Of a stretch of DNA of 64,000 nucleotides, positions 30,856-41,575 are shown in pieces; position 1 is the stretch's first letter, and the number at the start of each line of letters is the position of its first letter. The translations under genes and the position numbers were made by a program. The DNA is from Blastocladiella emersonii ATCC 22665 (lineage: Eukaryota > Blastocladiomycota > Blastocladiomycetes > Blastocladiales > Blastocladiaceae): NCBI GenBank assembly GCA_025594325.1, contig JANHCV010000002.1:372001-436000 (forward strand), read 5' to 3'. A model generated the notes under the pieces. It did no database searches and had not been told where the DNA came from. It saw only the letters and a program-made list of their open reading frames with translations.

Positions 30856-32300
30856 CTAGATCTCAAGGTACTCGAGGCCCTCGTCCAGCGAGTCCTCGAC
30901 CAGCGCCTGGTCGAACGCCGCCGAGTCCAACGAGAAGTCGGCCGCGAGCGCGTCCTCGAGCGCGTCCTGCTGCTGCGCAACCGCGGCCGCGGCCTCGTCC
31001 GCGAGCGCGTCGAACGCGCTAGCCATGGAGCTGAGGAACGGATTGCGGCACGCGGCCGCCTCGGCCACGTACACGGACGGCATCAGGACGGGGCACGCGG
31101 CGCCGAAGCGGGCCTGGAACTCGACCTCGGTCGTCACGGACGCCGCGTTGGCCATGCCCTTGGTCGCGGCCACCTAGTCCTTGGGCGTCGTGCGCCCGAA
31201 CCACGACACGCACTGCAGCACGCCCGGGCTCAGCGGCTGCAGGTTCGCCGCGAGAAACGTCTGGTGAGGTCAATGGTGGCGTCCTTGCTGACGCAGCTGC
31301 TGTTGCCGTCGGACTTGTCGGCCGAGAACCGGTGCTGGTTCGAGCCCGAGACCGCGACGTGCGCGGAGAACATGCCGTCCTTGGACGACACCCAGTCGTC
31401 GATGGACTTGACGAACGCCGCGCGGTCGGTGATGCGCATCGCGTTGGTCATGCTTACAGAGACGTGGCGGTCGGGAATCGTTGACGGGCGGGAAATGGCC
31501 TAGGGGACCGCGGTGAAGAAGTCGGCCGTGGTGCGCGCGTAGTCGGTGAGCGACACGGTCGGGGTGGTGGTCGCGTCGAGCAGGACGGGCTTCAGCTCGG
31601 GTAGGAACTTGAAGTCGGTGAGCGACTTGAGCTTCGCGGCAGCGATACCAGCGTTCGCGCGGAACCACTTCATGATCTCGGTCGACTTGCAGGTGTGCGC
31701 GAGGAGCTGGTTCCGCGACACCGGACTGCCAAAGAACCACTCCGAGTTTATAAACCGGAACGTGGCCCAGTCAACGAGCCCGACCGCATCGTTGCTGCTG
31801 CTGAGCCCAGCCTCGGCCAGACTCGGCGCAACGGAACTGTACGAGGACCACGTGAAGACCTCGGCCAGCGCGTCGGCCTCGTTCTGCGCCGTTGCCGCGG
31901 TGCGCGAAGCCTCCATGCCCGTGGCGGCGAGGTCGCCCGGCAGCTGTCCGAGCCACTTGCCCATGTGCCGCGGCACGGCGCCACACCCGTCGCTCTCTGC
32001 CATGGACGGCGAGTCGCCGAGCTCGAGGAAGGCGGCCGGGATCGTGATCGTGGCGGGCGGCTTGGTGTCGAGCGACGTGAGGATCTTGTACGTGATGTTG
32101 GTCTCGGCCGGGGCAAACTCGTAGAAGGGCTTCCACAAGTTGATGTCCTTGCACCCCGGGTTGAACGACCGGGCGGGGATCTCGCCCGCGTCGCTGAGCG
32201 TGCCCGACTGCTTCGAGGGAACCGGATCCGCGTCCCCCGCGAAGCAATCAAGTGCTGACCGGCGTGGCGCAGGGCTGCAACGGGACGCGGCGCGCCACAC
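30856..32300 (-). pseudogene. secreted-protein family copy, several breaks
   Basis: A diverged copy of the gene at 34156-35577. It keeps the ETNITYKI block, the MGKWLGQLPGDLAATG block (MAQWMAQLPHELAAAS in the intact copy), the VGLVDWA block and the C-terminal tail FDQALVEDSLDEGLEYLEI. Breaks are an in-frame TAG at 31500-31502, a frameshift near 31255 and a second in-frame TAG at 31174-31176. The signal peptide is lost: homology fades at about 32200, near a GACGCG motif. Function unknown. Confidence 0.7.
32284..32300. repeat. GACGCG-CGCGCCACAC motif
   Basis: GACGCGGCGCGCCACAC, at the point where the secreted-family pseudogene loses similarity and 54 bp past the F-box pseudogene. Confidence 0.45.
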
Positions 32301-32353
32301 CCAGAGCGATAACGGATCCCCTCAAGTTGGGAAGGCGTGAGTACTACCATCAA

Positions 32354-33047
32354 TCAATACATGAAATGTCGGATTTTGTTGCACTCGAAGCCCTTGGGCA
32401 GTAGTAGTGAGTCCCGCCATTCAGTGTCGAACGCAGCAAGGAGCCCGTCATTCGTCACCATGCTTGGATTGAGAGCAAGGTGCCGCAGGGCCGACGTGAG
32501 GCGTAGGATTCGAATTAATAGCTGACTGTTTCCCTCGACATCAATAGTTCTCGAGTCAGCACATTGCAACAGCGACGGCAGCTCACGCAGGTCGAGCGAT
32601 CGAATACGATCCATGGGGAAGGGAATGGTCGGGACTGGACGATAGCGCAGGTTTAGCCTTGGTTGAAAGACCCGGTGGACGGTACCGTCGAAACAGCACG
32701 CACGGTGGCCGGAGACGAAGAGCCATGGACTACCGCTCGGTGCCGGTTCCAGCCGCGGAAAGTCATCGCACCCGTTCAGCACGTTGAGCTCCCAAGTCGC
32801 CAAATTCAAAACAGTGAAAATGCTTCGGCAGAACAGATAGATAAAGGGCGCGGCAGGTCCGCCCGATGCGGAACAGCTGCCGAACGAAGGCACGCGAGTC
32901 AAAGTACTCCCTGCTGCGGCCGCTAGAGTGGTTCGGATGCTCGCGTTCCTCGACTTGGGCAAGTATTGCCGCGATCTGCTCGAGGACCTCAAAAGGGAGG
33001 TCCAGGAGCCTACTGCGGCGAGTTACATGTGAATTCATGGACAACAT
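32354..33047 (-). pseudogene. truncated, frameshifted F-box/LRR-like copy
   Basis: The 5' third of the F-box/LRR family: MLSMNSHVTRRSRLLDLPFEVLEQIAAIL, then LFRIGRTCRALYLSVLPK. One extra base near 32820 (CATTTTC where CTTTTC would keep frame) shifts the frame, and family sequence resumes in the next frame as FTVLNLATWELNVLNG, SPWLFVSGHRACC and LALNPSMVTNDGLLAAFDTEW. Similarity stops near 32400, with about 450 residues of LRR-like sequence missing. It sits inside the secreted-family cluster and still has the family promoter element 79 bp upstream. Confidence 0.75.
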
Positions 33048-33126
33048 GGCGGTGTAGGATTCATGACGCGCAGAAAGCACGCTGGGCCGTGTTTCGCCGC
33101 GTTGAGCCGTTGCCGCGCGGACACGG

Positions 33127-33147
33127 TCACATGATAACTCGACGCGT
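33127..33147 (-). promoter_or_regulatory. bipartite F-box family promoter element
   Basis: TCACATGATA, ACT, then CGACGCGT on the plus strand, 79 bp upstream of the truncated F-box copy. The preceding GCGCGGACAC is shared with the copy at 5577. Confidence 0.6.
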
Positions 33148-33364
33148 GTAAATTGCGCGACTCAAGCCAGGGGTTCTGCTTCAGCGCACACGTCGGTTGA
33201 TGAAGCTTCGGCGAGACACACGCTCCTTGTACTCGCGGGAGGGGAGAGTACCGCGATTGACGAGCTGCTCGACGAAGCGAGTCGCGCAACTCTCGCCAAA
33301 AAACCGGTTTGATTCCGAGACAGCAGGCATACGAGAGAGGACAGGTCAACACGTTGAGCTCAAT

Positions 33365-34050
33365 CTAACTACGAATGTACTCGAGGCCCTCGTCCAACGA
33401 GTCCTCAAACAGCGCTTGGTCGAAGCCCGAGTCGAACGAAACGTGGGCGAGCCCGCCGCCTTCGAGTGCGTCCTGCTGCTGCAAAAACGCGACCGCGGCG
33501 TCGTCAATGAGCGCCTCAAATAAGTTCGACAACGATGACCGCGCCGGCCCATCGCAGGCCGTCGGCTCGACCACAAACACGGGCGGCAGCAGCACGGGGC
33601 ACCCGGATGCGTAGCGTAGCGGGCGCGAAACTCGACCTTGGTCGTGAGTGTGTTCGCGTGGCGGACCGCGCTCATGGCCGCGTTCAAGTCGGACTGCAGC
33701 GCCGAGCGCGACGTCCACGATGCGCGGTACACCTCACCCGAGCTGAAGTAGTCCATGTCGACGCGGAAGAGTGGCTGGTCGTTGACGGTGAAGTTGAGCT
33801 GCACGTCTGTCTGACGCGGGGCAGGTTCCGGCATCGATCCCGCTGCCCGCGACGCGCTGGTGGACGGCGAACGAGGCCGTCTCGCTGTTGATCGAGCTCA
33901 TGACCGAGCTTGCGAGCAGCGGCCGGTTGGTGCGGTCGAGCGAGATGGTCTTGGCCAGGGACGCCGTCACGACGCGGCGGTCCAGCCTGGGCTTGTGCTT
34001 GGCGATGGCGTCGAGAAAGGTGGTCGTGGCGGAGGGCTGAAACTCGACGC
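33365..34050 (-). pseudogene. secreted-protein family fragment
   Basis: The C-terminal half of the family of the intact gene at 34156-35577, in at least three frames. It shows a RRVVTASLAKTISLDRTNR block, DVQLNFTVNDQPLFRVDM, LTTKVEFRARY and the tail FDSGFDQALFEDSLDEGLEY. Frameshifts lie near 33610 and 33830. The N-terminal half is gone, and the break at about 34050 coincides with a GACGCG motif. Confidence 0.65.
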
Positions 34051-34062
34051 GGCGCGCCACAC
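34046..34062. repeat. GACGCG-CGCGCCACAC motif
   Basis: GACGCGGCGCGCCACAC preceded by GGCTGAAACTC. It lies 94 bp past the stop of the intact secreted-family gene and at the truncation point of the neighbouring fragment. Confidence 0.45.
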
Positions 34063-34155
34063 GATCAGACCAACGAACGAAACACAATCGATTCATTTAA
34101 GCCAAATCGGGCGGGAGCAAAGGAATAACAAAACGCTCGAATGAACATCCACATA

Positions 34156-35577
34156 CTAGATCTCGAGGTAATCGAGGCCCTCGTCCAGTGAGTCCTCGAA
34201 CAGCGCCTGGTCGAACGCCGAGTCGAACGAGAAATCAGCGAGCGAGCCCTCGAACGCGTCCTGCTGCGAGAACGCCGCCGCGGCCTCGTCCATGAGCTCC
34301 TCGAACGCCCTCACGTCGAGCGCAGGCGAAGCGGTCGGCGAGCACGCCATGGACTCGGCAATGGTGAGCGACGAGAGAACGGGGAGGCACTTGGCGCCAA
34401 ACCGCGCCTTGAACTCGACCTTGGTTGTCAGCGCCGTCGCGCCGTTGATGGCCGCGAGCACCGTCTTGGTGACCGACGCCTGGCCGGCGTCCGAGGCGTT
34501 CCACGTCAGCTGCTGGACCTGCGTCGGGGTGAAGGTCGGGTTGCCGAGCGGCGTCGAGAAGAGCGGCACGCCGTTGAGCGAGACCTTGAGCGATGCGTCG
34601 GTGACCACGCAGCCCGGCTGGTCGAACCCGCCGAGATCGCCCGAGACGTAGACGCGCAGCGCCGAGCTGGTGCCCGAGAGCCACGACTTGACGGACGGCA
34701 GGAGCTTGGTCATGCTGCCGGTGGTGTTGGTGGTCATGGTGATCGAGATGATGCGGTCGACCTGCTTGAGGTCGCGCGTGGCGATAGCGGTGAGGAAGCT
34801 GCTCACGTCACCGCAGTAGGGCTGCAGAGATGACGCGTTTTCGAGAACGCGCCCGAGCTCGGGGACGAGGGCGAGGAAGTCGCGGTACGACGCGTGGGCC
34901 TTGACCTTGGCCGAGGCCGAGCTGGCGGCCATGGTGCGGAACAGCTTCATGATGGCGGTCGCCTTGTCGTAGCTCGCCACCACGTCGGCCGGGATGTTCG
35001 GGCTGCGGATCACCCTCGCCTTGGTGTATACGAAGTCGGCGGCCCACTGGATGAGCCCGACGCCGTCGTCGTCGGACGCGACCTGGTCGAGCGCAGCGCC
35101 GGCGACGGCGTTGTAGGCCGAGCGGTTGAAGAGCTCGTTGGCGAGCAGGTCGATCAGATCCTGCGCAATCGACGCGGAAGCGCGCGAGACCGGCTGGCCA
35201 CTTGCCGCGGCGAGCTCGTGCGGCAGCTGGGCCATCCACTGCGCCATGCTCGTTGGCGCGACACCCCACCCGCGGCCGACGCCCTTGCGCGCGTTGACGC
35301 GGCCGGCCACCTGCAGCGGGATCGAGACAGCCGTGACCGAGTCGTTGGCCCACGCAACCGTGTACGTGATGTTCGAGCCGCCCGTAGCAAACTCAGGGAA
35401 CGCGATGGGCGACGAGAACGGCGGGCATGCGGGGCCGAGCGCCGTCATGCTGCCCTTGAGGCCCACGACGAGCGGGTTCTTGACCACAGGCGCAGCAGCA
35501 GCGGCGCCCACGGCCTGCTGTGCCGCGGTACCCAGCAGCGCCGCAAGAGCGAGGAGCAAGATGATCGGCTGGTTCAT
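34156..35577 (-). CDS. unknown secreted protein (only intact family member here)
   Basis: 473 residues in one exon, not recognised. It starts with a clear signal peptide (MNQPIILLLALAALLGTAAQ), so it is probably secreted. Visible blocks are ITYTVAWANDSVTAVSIPL, SMAQWMAQLPHELAAASG, VGLIQWAADF, KSWLSGTSSALRVYVSGDLG, GNPTFTPTQVQQLTWNASDA and LTTKVEFKARFG, and a very acidic tail ending FEDSLDEGLDYLEI. It has several possible N-glycosylation sites (NIT, NDS, NAS, NTT) and few cysteines. Two broken relatives lie downstream and one directly upstream, only 9 bp from this start. The conservation of the tail in all but the immediately upstream copy suggests it matters. Lineage-specific family; role unknown. 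Confidence 0.75.
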   Translation of the reverse strand: MNQPIILLLALAALLGTAAQQAVGAAAAAPVVKNPLVVGLKGSMTALGPACPPFSSPIAFPEFATGGSNITYTVAWANDSVTAVSIPLQVAGRVNARKGVGRGWGVAPTSMAQWMAQLPHELAAASGQPVSRASASIAQDLIDLLANELFNRSAYNAVAGAALDQVASDDDGVGLIQWAADFVYTKARVIRSPNIPADVVASYDKATAIMKLFRTMAASSASAKVKAHASYRDFLALVPELGRVLENASSLQPYCGDVSSFLTAIATRDLKQVDRIISITMTTNTTGSMTKLLPSVKSWLSGTSSALRVYVSGDLGGFDQPGCVVTDASLKVSLNGVPLFSTPLGNPTFTPTQVQQLTWNASDAGQASVTKTVLAAINGATALTTKVEFKARFGAKCLPVLSSLTIAESMACSPTASPALDVRAFEELMDEAAAAFSQQDAFEGSLADFSFDSAFDQALFEDSLDEGLDYLEI

Positions 35578-35586
35578 GGCGGGCAG

Positions 35587-36386
35587 CTACACGAGATGCG
35601 TGCCCTCCTGCGAGAACGCCACAAACGCGTCGTCCATGAGCTGCTCGAACACGTCTGCGTGGATCGACGCGGACTTGGTAGTCGGCGAACACGCCGTCGA
35701 CTCGGAGATAGTGAGCGACGAGAGCACGGGCAGGCACTTGGCAGCGAAGCGGGCGCTGAACTCGACCTTGGTCGTCAGCGCCGTCGCGCCATTGATGGCC
35801 GCGAGCGCCGTCTTGGTGACCGACGCCTGGCCGGCGTCCGAGGCGGTCCACGTCAGCTGCTGGACCTGCGTCGGGGTGAAGGTCGGGTTGCCGAGCGGCG
35901 CAGTGAAGAGCGGGACGTTGTTGAGCCAAAGTTTGAGCGTCGCGTTGGTGATGGCGCAGCCCGACAGGTCGAACCCGGTCGTGTCGGCGGCGACGTAGAC
36001 GCGGAACGCCGAGTCGGCACCGGCGAGCCACGACTTGACGGAGGGAAGGAGCTTAGTCAGGCCGGCGGTGGTGTTGGTGGTCATGGAGATGGTGATGATG
36101 CGGTCGGCCTGCTTGAGACTGCGTAGCGCGAACGAGTTCACGACGTGTCGTTCGCCCACGCGACCGTGCACGTGACGATGGACGCGTTCGTGGCAAACTC
36201 GGGGAATAGCGTTGGCGACGTGGTGGCGGGACACGCCGCGCCGAACGAGCCCACGTTGCCCTTAATGCCCACAACGACCGGGCTCTTGCACTGCACCGTA
36301 GTGGTGACAACAGCGCCCACAGTCGGCAGCGTCGCGGTGCCGAGCAGGGCCACGAGCGCGAGGAGTAGCACAATGGGTCGGTTCAT
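35587..36386 (-). pseudogene. secreted-protein family copy with internal deletion
   Basis: It starts with an intact signal peptide (MNRPIVLLLALVALLGTAT) and matches the intact neighbour up to CTVAWANDTS, where a TGA at 36138-36140 ends the frame. About 190 residues are then missing, and similarity resumes one frame over at LKQADRIITISMTTNTT and continues to LMDDAFVAFSQ. The conserved acidic tail is replaced by a few residues, and the stop lies 9 bp before the intact gene. The sequence GGGCAGCTACA lies just upstream of both starts, so the pair looks like a tandem duplication followed by deletion. Confidence 0.75.
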
Positions 36387-37027
36387 GGTGGGCAGCTACA
36401 TGAGAGAGCGAGAGCGTGGGTTAGACGCGAGCCGTTTGGAATGGAGGTTGAGACAAACCAGCGAGGTGGGTCCCGATCAGTGCGGGTGGTCACGAACACG
36501 AGGAGTGAATGGGCGAAGAGGGAGCTCACGCATCGATCGCAACGCGACTGTTGATCTGCCGATATTTCTCGCTTCGACTCTGTGGTCTTCTGTTCGTGTC
36601 AGGCGCGTCACTATGAGCAACGCGTCTCGTTCTTTCGCACGTGGGGCGTGGGATAAGTGGGGCGCGGGAGAGATCACTGAGGTGTCCGCAGACGCGCGAC
36701 ACGACACGGCTCAGGTCGATTGCGCTTGATCTCGAAATGCAGATTCGCGCCAGTCTGCTCCTGCGGCGTTCGCGAGTGGGAGACAACGTTCGCAGTTCTG
36801 GCGCCACGGTGGTTGGCGTGCTCGCTGTGCTCGCGCCGCGACGTCGACGTGGTGCGAGACGCGTTGCGAGACGCGTTGCGCCCGTCCCGTGGGTGGTCCC
36901 GTGGGCGCGAGACACGCCGCGGCTGAGTCAACCGACTTCCCAGCGGCCTCTCGAGCCGCCAACCCCCCTCGCTCCCCGCAACCCCATGTTTGCGCCCGCG
37001 ACGGAGCCCATGTAAACGCGCGACCCC
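36387..37027. promoter_or_regulatory. upstream region of BRAP2 homolog and secreted-family copy
   Basis: A 640-bp spacer between divergent genes with no supported gene in it. No clear TATA box or known element was picked out. Confidence 0.3.
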
Positions 37028-39721
37028 ATGCAACGTCCGGCCGAGCCCTCCAGCAGTAGCACCACCAGCAGCAGCAGTCGCGACCGCCCGTTCCCATCCT
37101 TCCCGCCGCTATCGCCGTCCGCCGTGACCGAGCTCCCGCTGTCCCCACCGCTCAGCCCGGCCTTTGCCTCGCTCGCCGCCTGTGTCCCGCCCGCGCCGCT
37201 CCCCTTTGCCCCGACTGCTGCCGTCATCCCGTCGGCGCACGGCCCGATCCCCGTCAGCGACCCCGCCGCTTACGACGCCGCCGCCACCTACTCGATCGTC
37301 CTCGAGGTCTTCACCAACCAGGTCGCCACCAACCCGCACCAGTTCCCGCCGCTGCCAAACGTCGACCTGTTTGCGCCCGGCCCGCCGCCGACCGGGTCCT
37401 TTGCGTTTTTCTCGGCCCCTGCCTCGGCGACTGCGTCCGACAGCGACGACGACGAGGAAGAGGACCGTGACTACGACCCGCGCAGCGACGCGCGCTTCTG
37501 CACTTTGGTCGTCGAGTCCTACGTCATGGTCGAGCGACCCGCCACCAAACCGGCGCCCAGCAGCGCGCGCAGGAACAGCACCGCCTCGGCGGCTGCCGCT
37601 GCGGCCGAAGCCGCCATGGTAGCCGCCGCTGACCTCCCGCCGTCCGGCGACGCGTCGTCGCTCCTGTTCCCGCCGCTGCTATTTGCCTCGGACAGCGGCG
37701 ACGGGTCGCCCTCGGCCGCCTCGTCGTCGCGCACTTCCGCGAGGAGAAGCCGGCAGCGCTCGGGCTCGCGCGACCCGCCGTCGCGCAAACACGCCGACGC
37801 GCGGCGCCAGGCGAAACGCGACGCGTCACCGACCCCGCGCGCGCGGTTCGAGGCGACGCACGAGGGTACCGCGCACATCTCGTGCGGCATCCTGCACCTG
37901 TACCGCCACGTCCCGACCTCGTCGACCGAGTCCGCCACCTCCCCAAGCTCCGCCACCGCCGCCACGGCACCCACCACCATCCACACGGCGTCGTCGCACC
38001 TTCTCGCGCTGCTCGGCGTCCCGCTGTACTTTTCGACCGGCGACCTGATCACCTGGCTCGGGCCCTACGCCGACCACGTGTCGCACCTGCGCATGGTGCG
38101 CGACCACCTGCCGCACCGCTACCTCGTGCTGCTCCGCTTCCGCGACGGGAACCAGGCCCGCGCGTTCTTCGCCGAGCGCAACGGCCGCGCCTTCTCGGCG
38201 TTCGAGCCGCAGCTCGCCGTCGTCGTCAAGGTCACCTCGCTCACGTTCGCCGCGCGGTCCATGCCGCCGTTCGCGTTCCCGCACGACGTGCTTCTGCTCG
38301 ACCCCGCGGGCACCACGTCGGCGGCGGCCGTCGCGTCCGCCGACGCCCAGCAGCAGCAGCAGCCGGCGGCGGCGGACCTCTCGCGCCCGCTCTCGGGCCA
38401 CGAGCCTGGCTCGATTGTGGGGATCGCGTCGGACGTCGACCTGCACGAGCTCCCAACGTGCCCGCTGTGCCTCGAGCGCATGGACGCGGGGACCTCGGGT
38501 ATCCTGACGATCCTGTGCCAACACTCGTTCCACTGCGGGTGCCTGCGCCGCTGGGACGACGAGACGTGTCCCGTGTGCCGATACACGCAGCCGCGGCAGG
38601 CCGCGCGGGATCACCTCAGGCATCCGCCGCCGAGTACGCCGCCGCCCGTTCCCGCAAGCGGGGCAAGAGCGAAGCGGCGGGATACACGGTCCGCGGCTGC
38701 GGCGGCGATGAGTACCGCGCTGCTCCCTCTTTCGTCCTCTTCCTCGTCGTCGTCATCGTCAAGCGACTCAGAAAGCATCAGCCCCGCCCCGCCGCGCCGC
38801 CGCGCGACCTCGGACATCGACTTTGGCGAGACCGACGACTCGGAGACCGAGACCCCGGGCCCGGCGACCGCGTGCCGGACGTGCGGCAGCGCGCACCAGC
38901 TGTGGGTGTGCCTGATCTGCGGCGACGTTGGGTGCGGCCGGTACACGGCGGGCCACGCGCACGACCACTACGCGGCCACCCGCCACGCCTTCGCCCTCGA
39001 GCTCGACACCCAGCGCGTCTGGGACTACGCACGCGACACGTACGTCCACCGCCTCGTGCAGGCGGGGCCCGACGGGAAACTTGTCGAGGTCGCGCCGCCG
39101 CCCGCGTCAGCTGCGGCGCCGGTGCTCGCGGGGCTCGGGCTGGGTGGTGGTGCAGGATCGAGCGCGTCGGTAGCAGCCGTCGCTGGTGCGGCTGCATCGA
39201 GCTCGGGCGGGCCCATGGGCGCGCCGCCGCCCGGCTACGTCCTGATCGCCGAGGCCGACGTGCAGCGCATCAACAAGGAGTACGCGTGGCTGCTGCAGTC
39301 GCAGGTCGACGCGCACCGCCAAGTCCTCGACTCGCAGATCACGCGGCTGTCGGCGTGGGCCGACTCGGTCCGCACCGACGCGCGCGACGCGCTCCGCCGG
39401 GCCGCCCGCGCCGAAGCTTCGGCTGCCGCGGCCCAGGCCGCCCTGCGCGAGGAGCAGCAGGTCTCGTCCGCGCTTCTCCGCGCGAACCGCGAGCTCAAGG
39501 ACCGCGACGCGGCGCGCGACGCCGAAATCGCCGAGCTCCAGGAACAGGTCCGTGACCTCATGATGTTTCTCGAGACGCGGGAGAAGATCGAGCGCGCGCC
39601 TGAGAAGGTGCAGCGCGAGCTCGCGGAGGCGTCGGCCGTCGTGCAGCCGGGTACGGGTGCCGGGAGCGGGGCGGGCGGCGGCGCGGCTAAGGGGAAGCGG
39701 AAGGGTAAGGGCCGGCGGTGA
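37028..39721 (+). CDS. BRAP: BRAP2/Etp1-type RING ubiquitin ligase
   Basis: 897 residues in one exon. Domains in order: a disordered Ser/Pro/Ala-rich N-terminus; the BRAP2 RRM-like fold at about 323-405 (LLGVPLYFSTGDLITWLGPY, then RYLVLLRFRDGNQARAFFAE); a RING finger from about 478 (CPLCLERM...LCQHSFHCGCLRRW...CPVC); a UBP-type zinc finger from about 617 (CRTCG...WVCLICGDVGCGRY...H...H); then a coiled coil at about 735-850 and a Lys/Arg-rich end. This is the full BRAP2 architecture. Human BRAP2 is a Ras-regulated E3 ligase that holds proteins in the cytoplasm and restrains KSR; yeast Etp1 acts in ethanol tolerance. An insertion of low-complexity residues separates RING and UBP fingers. The ATG is the first in frame. 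Confidence 0.94.
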   Translation: MQRPAEPSSSSTTSSSSRDRPFPSFPPLSPSAVTELPLSPPLSPAFASLAACVPPAPLPFAPTAAVIPSAHGPIPVSDPAAYDAAATYSIVLEVFTNQVATNPHQFPPLPNVDLFAPGPPPTGSFAFFSAPASATASDSDDDEEEDRDYDPRSDARFCTLVVESYVMVERPATKPAPSSARRNSTASAAAAAAEAAMVAAADLPPSGDASSLLFPPLLFASDSGDGSPSAASSSRTSARRSRQRSGSRDPPSRKHADARRQAKRDASPTPRARFEATHEGTAHISCGILHLYRHVPTSSTESATSPSSATAATAPTTIHTASSHLLALLGVPLYFSTGDLITWLGPYADHVSHLRMVRDHLPHRYLVLLRFRDGNQARAFFAERNGRAFSAFEPQLAVVVKVTSLTFAARSMPPFAFPHDVLLLDPAGTTSAAAVASADAQQQQQPAAADLSRPLSGHEPGSIVGIASDVDLHELPTCPLCLERMDAGTSGILTILCQHSFHCGCLRRWDDETCPVCRYTQPRQAARDHLRHPPPSTPPPVPASGARAKRRDTRSAAAAAMSTALLPLSSSSSSSSSSSDSESISPAPPRRRATSDIDFGETDDSETETPGPATACRTCGSAHQLWVCLICGDVGCGRYTAGHAHDHYAATRHAFALELDTQRVWDYARDTYVHRLVQAGPDGKLVEVAPPPASAAAPVLAGLGLGGGAGSSASVAAVAGAAASSSGGPMGAPPPGYVLIAEADVQRINKEYAWLLQSQVDAHRQVLDSQITRLSAWADSVRTDARDALRRAARAEASAAAAQAALREEQQVSSALLRANRELKDRDAARDAEIAELQEQVRDLMMFLETREKIERAPEKVQRELAEASAVVQPGTGAGSGAGGGAAKGKRKGKGRR

Positions 39722-40449
39722 TGGGTTGACGACGACATGTACATATTTTTCGTGGGTTTCTTGGTTACCGAGGCTTCCGCGCAACCAGCGGACTGTGCGG
39801 GTCGCGTGGTGAGCGAGCGCGATGGTCATCGGCGGCCGGAGCGGCTGGGGTGCCTGCGTGAACGCGTTGCGGCCGACGAACTCGCTGTCGCTCCCTACCA
39901 TGAATCGCACCACCACCCGATAGAGGGCCAACTCGCCGCAATGTATTCCCATGAACGACTTGATCGCCCCGCGTCGCTGAAGACCGGTTCGAGCGACTGT
40001 TAGCTTGGTGGCGTGAGCAACTGAGCCCGTGTCGCGACCTCCATCTTGGCCGCATGTCGCTTCGCGCATAAGCTCTCAGCCAAGTTCCAGTGCTGCGCAT
40101 CGTCTCATCGCTTCACACCAGAGCAAAGGCTCGATCAATAGATCCAAGCGCTACTGTACTGCGCGCATTACTTGCAACCGGATCTTGTTCGTACGCCTCC
40201 AGCTCACTTGTCCAGTCCGTCCCGAGCCGTGTGCGACCGATGCCCAGCGACTTGGTTCCGAACAGCAAGCACAAGTTCGTGCGCTCTCGCGCGGGTTCAG
40301 CTCGTTTTCCGTCCTGCGGTCGCCGCGTTGCCCATGCCCGACTGCGCCATACGCCCGTCCGACTCAGCACAACCATTCAAATCTCGCTCCTAGGTCTCAC
40401 ATTCGCAGCTTCTTTCCTTCGTGACGTTCCGAGTCTCGCTATCTCGCTC

Positions 40450-40540
40450 GCACCGCGCACTTGGGCCGCACTCGCGCGGGCGCCGTGAAAAGAGCGCGCC
40501 GCTCGCACGGGTGCGGCCCTCGGTTCAATCGTGGCGGAGC
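40450..40540 (+). repeat. dispersed repeat, copy 1
   Basis: Shares GCGCCGTGAAAA, CGCCGC-like sequence, GTGCGGCCCT and ATCGTG in order with 41483-41575, 1033 bp away in direct orientation. Confidence 0.5.
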
Positions 40541-41482
40541 GCTGGGCGAGGTTCGGAAGTTGGCGGTGGTCTTGACCTAGAACGCTTTATCGAAAGTTGG
40601 TCTGTCTTGTGCGCGCGTTTGATTCGCGTTGGTCTGTTCGGTCTCTGGCATAACTCTCACAAGTAATCGATGGTTTCCTTGCACCTCAAGTGTGACGCGT
40701 CTTGTTTCAGGTCGGTCGCGTTGCGCCACACATCCTTTTGGGCACCGCGTCGCGATCGACAGCACATCAACCACTCGTGGCGCCGGTGAGCGGTAGGTCT
40801 GTCTTTCACACAATCGCCTCGTCTACTACAGCACGTCGCGGAGCTTGCGCGAACTCGTACAATGTGAGTGTCAGACTTGGTGCTCAAGGGCGCACTCCGC
40901 GTTGCGCGAGCCGAAAGTTCGCAGGATTCCCAACGAAAGCGGTTCACCGATTCCATCAGATTTGAGCCTTTTGTTCTCGACCTGAGCATTCGCGGCTGAA
41001 ACAATACGGGTTCACGACCAAGGCCACTCGTCTACCACTGCATTCATGCGCGTGCTGTGCCGCGCCGCTTGGCGCGAGCGTTGTCGGCCCCCTCTTTGCA
41101 AAACACGTTCGAACGCAAGCTCACATTCTGGGTGAATGCGTAAGTGCTTGTCGAACTTGCATGCTTCTCGACTATGGAGTGAGCTGAGAATGCCGCTGGA
41201 AATAGGCGTGCGCTTTTACAGCTCCCGTTGTGTATAATCTTGCGAGCATCTTACGCCAACGTCGCCTCATGTAGCGCAAGCATCCTGCTCGGCCGCGTCG
41301 CGGCCAACAAAGCGGCCTCTCGGTATCGCACATTCATTCAGTACAGCTAAGATCTTAGGCCCGCTCGCCCTTTTCGCACTACCGCGCTGAGCCGGGACGG
41401 CTGCCCGTCAAGTTCATCGCGACCGAGCCTCACACTCCTGCCTTCGTCTCGCTGCCGTGTTGTGATTCTCGCCGATCCTCCT

Positions 41483-41575
41483 GTACTGCGCGGATGGGCC
41501 GTGCCCGTGCGAGCGCCGTGAAAAAGCCGCGGCGCCCGCCCGAGTGCGGCCCTTTGATTGCATCGTGCTTCCTCG
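41483..41575 (+). repeat. dispersed repeat, copy 2
   Basis: A direct relative of 40450-40540, sharing GCGCCGTGAAAA and GTGCGGCCCT at the same spacing. Weaker similarity may extend upstream. Confidence 0.5.

Noticed and set aside
39980-40000. A tRNA T-loop (GGTTCGA)
   Set aside because: No matching acceptor stem, anticodon arm or D-loop could be drawn around it.
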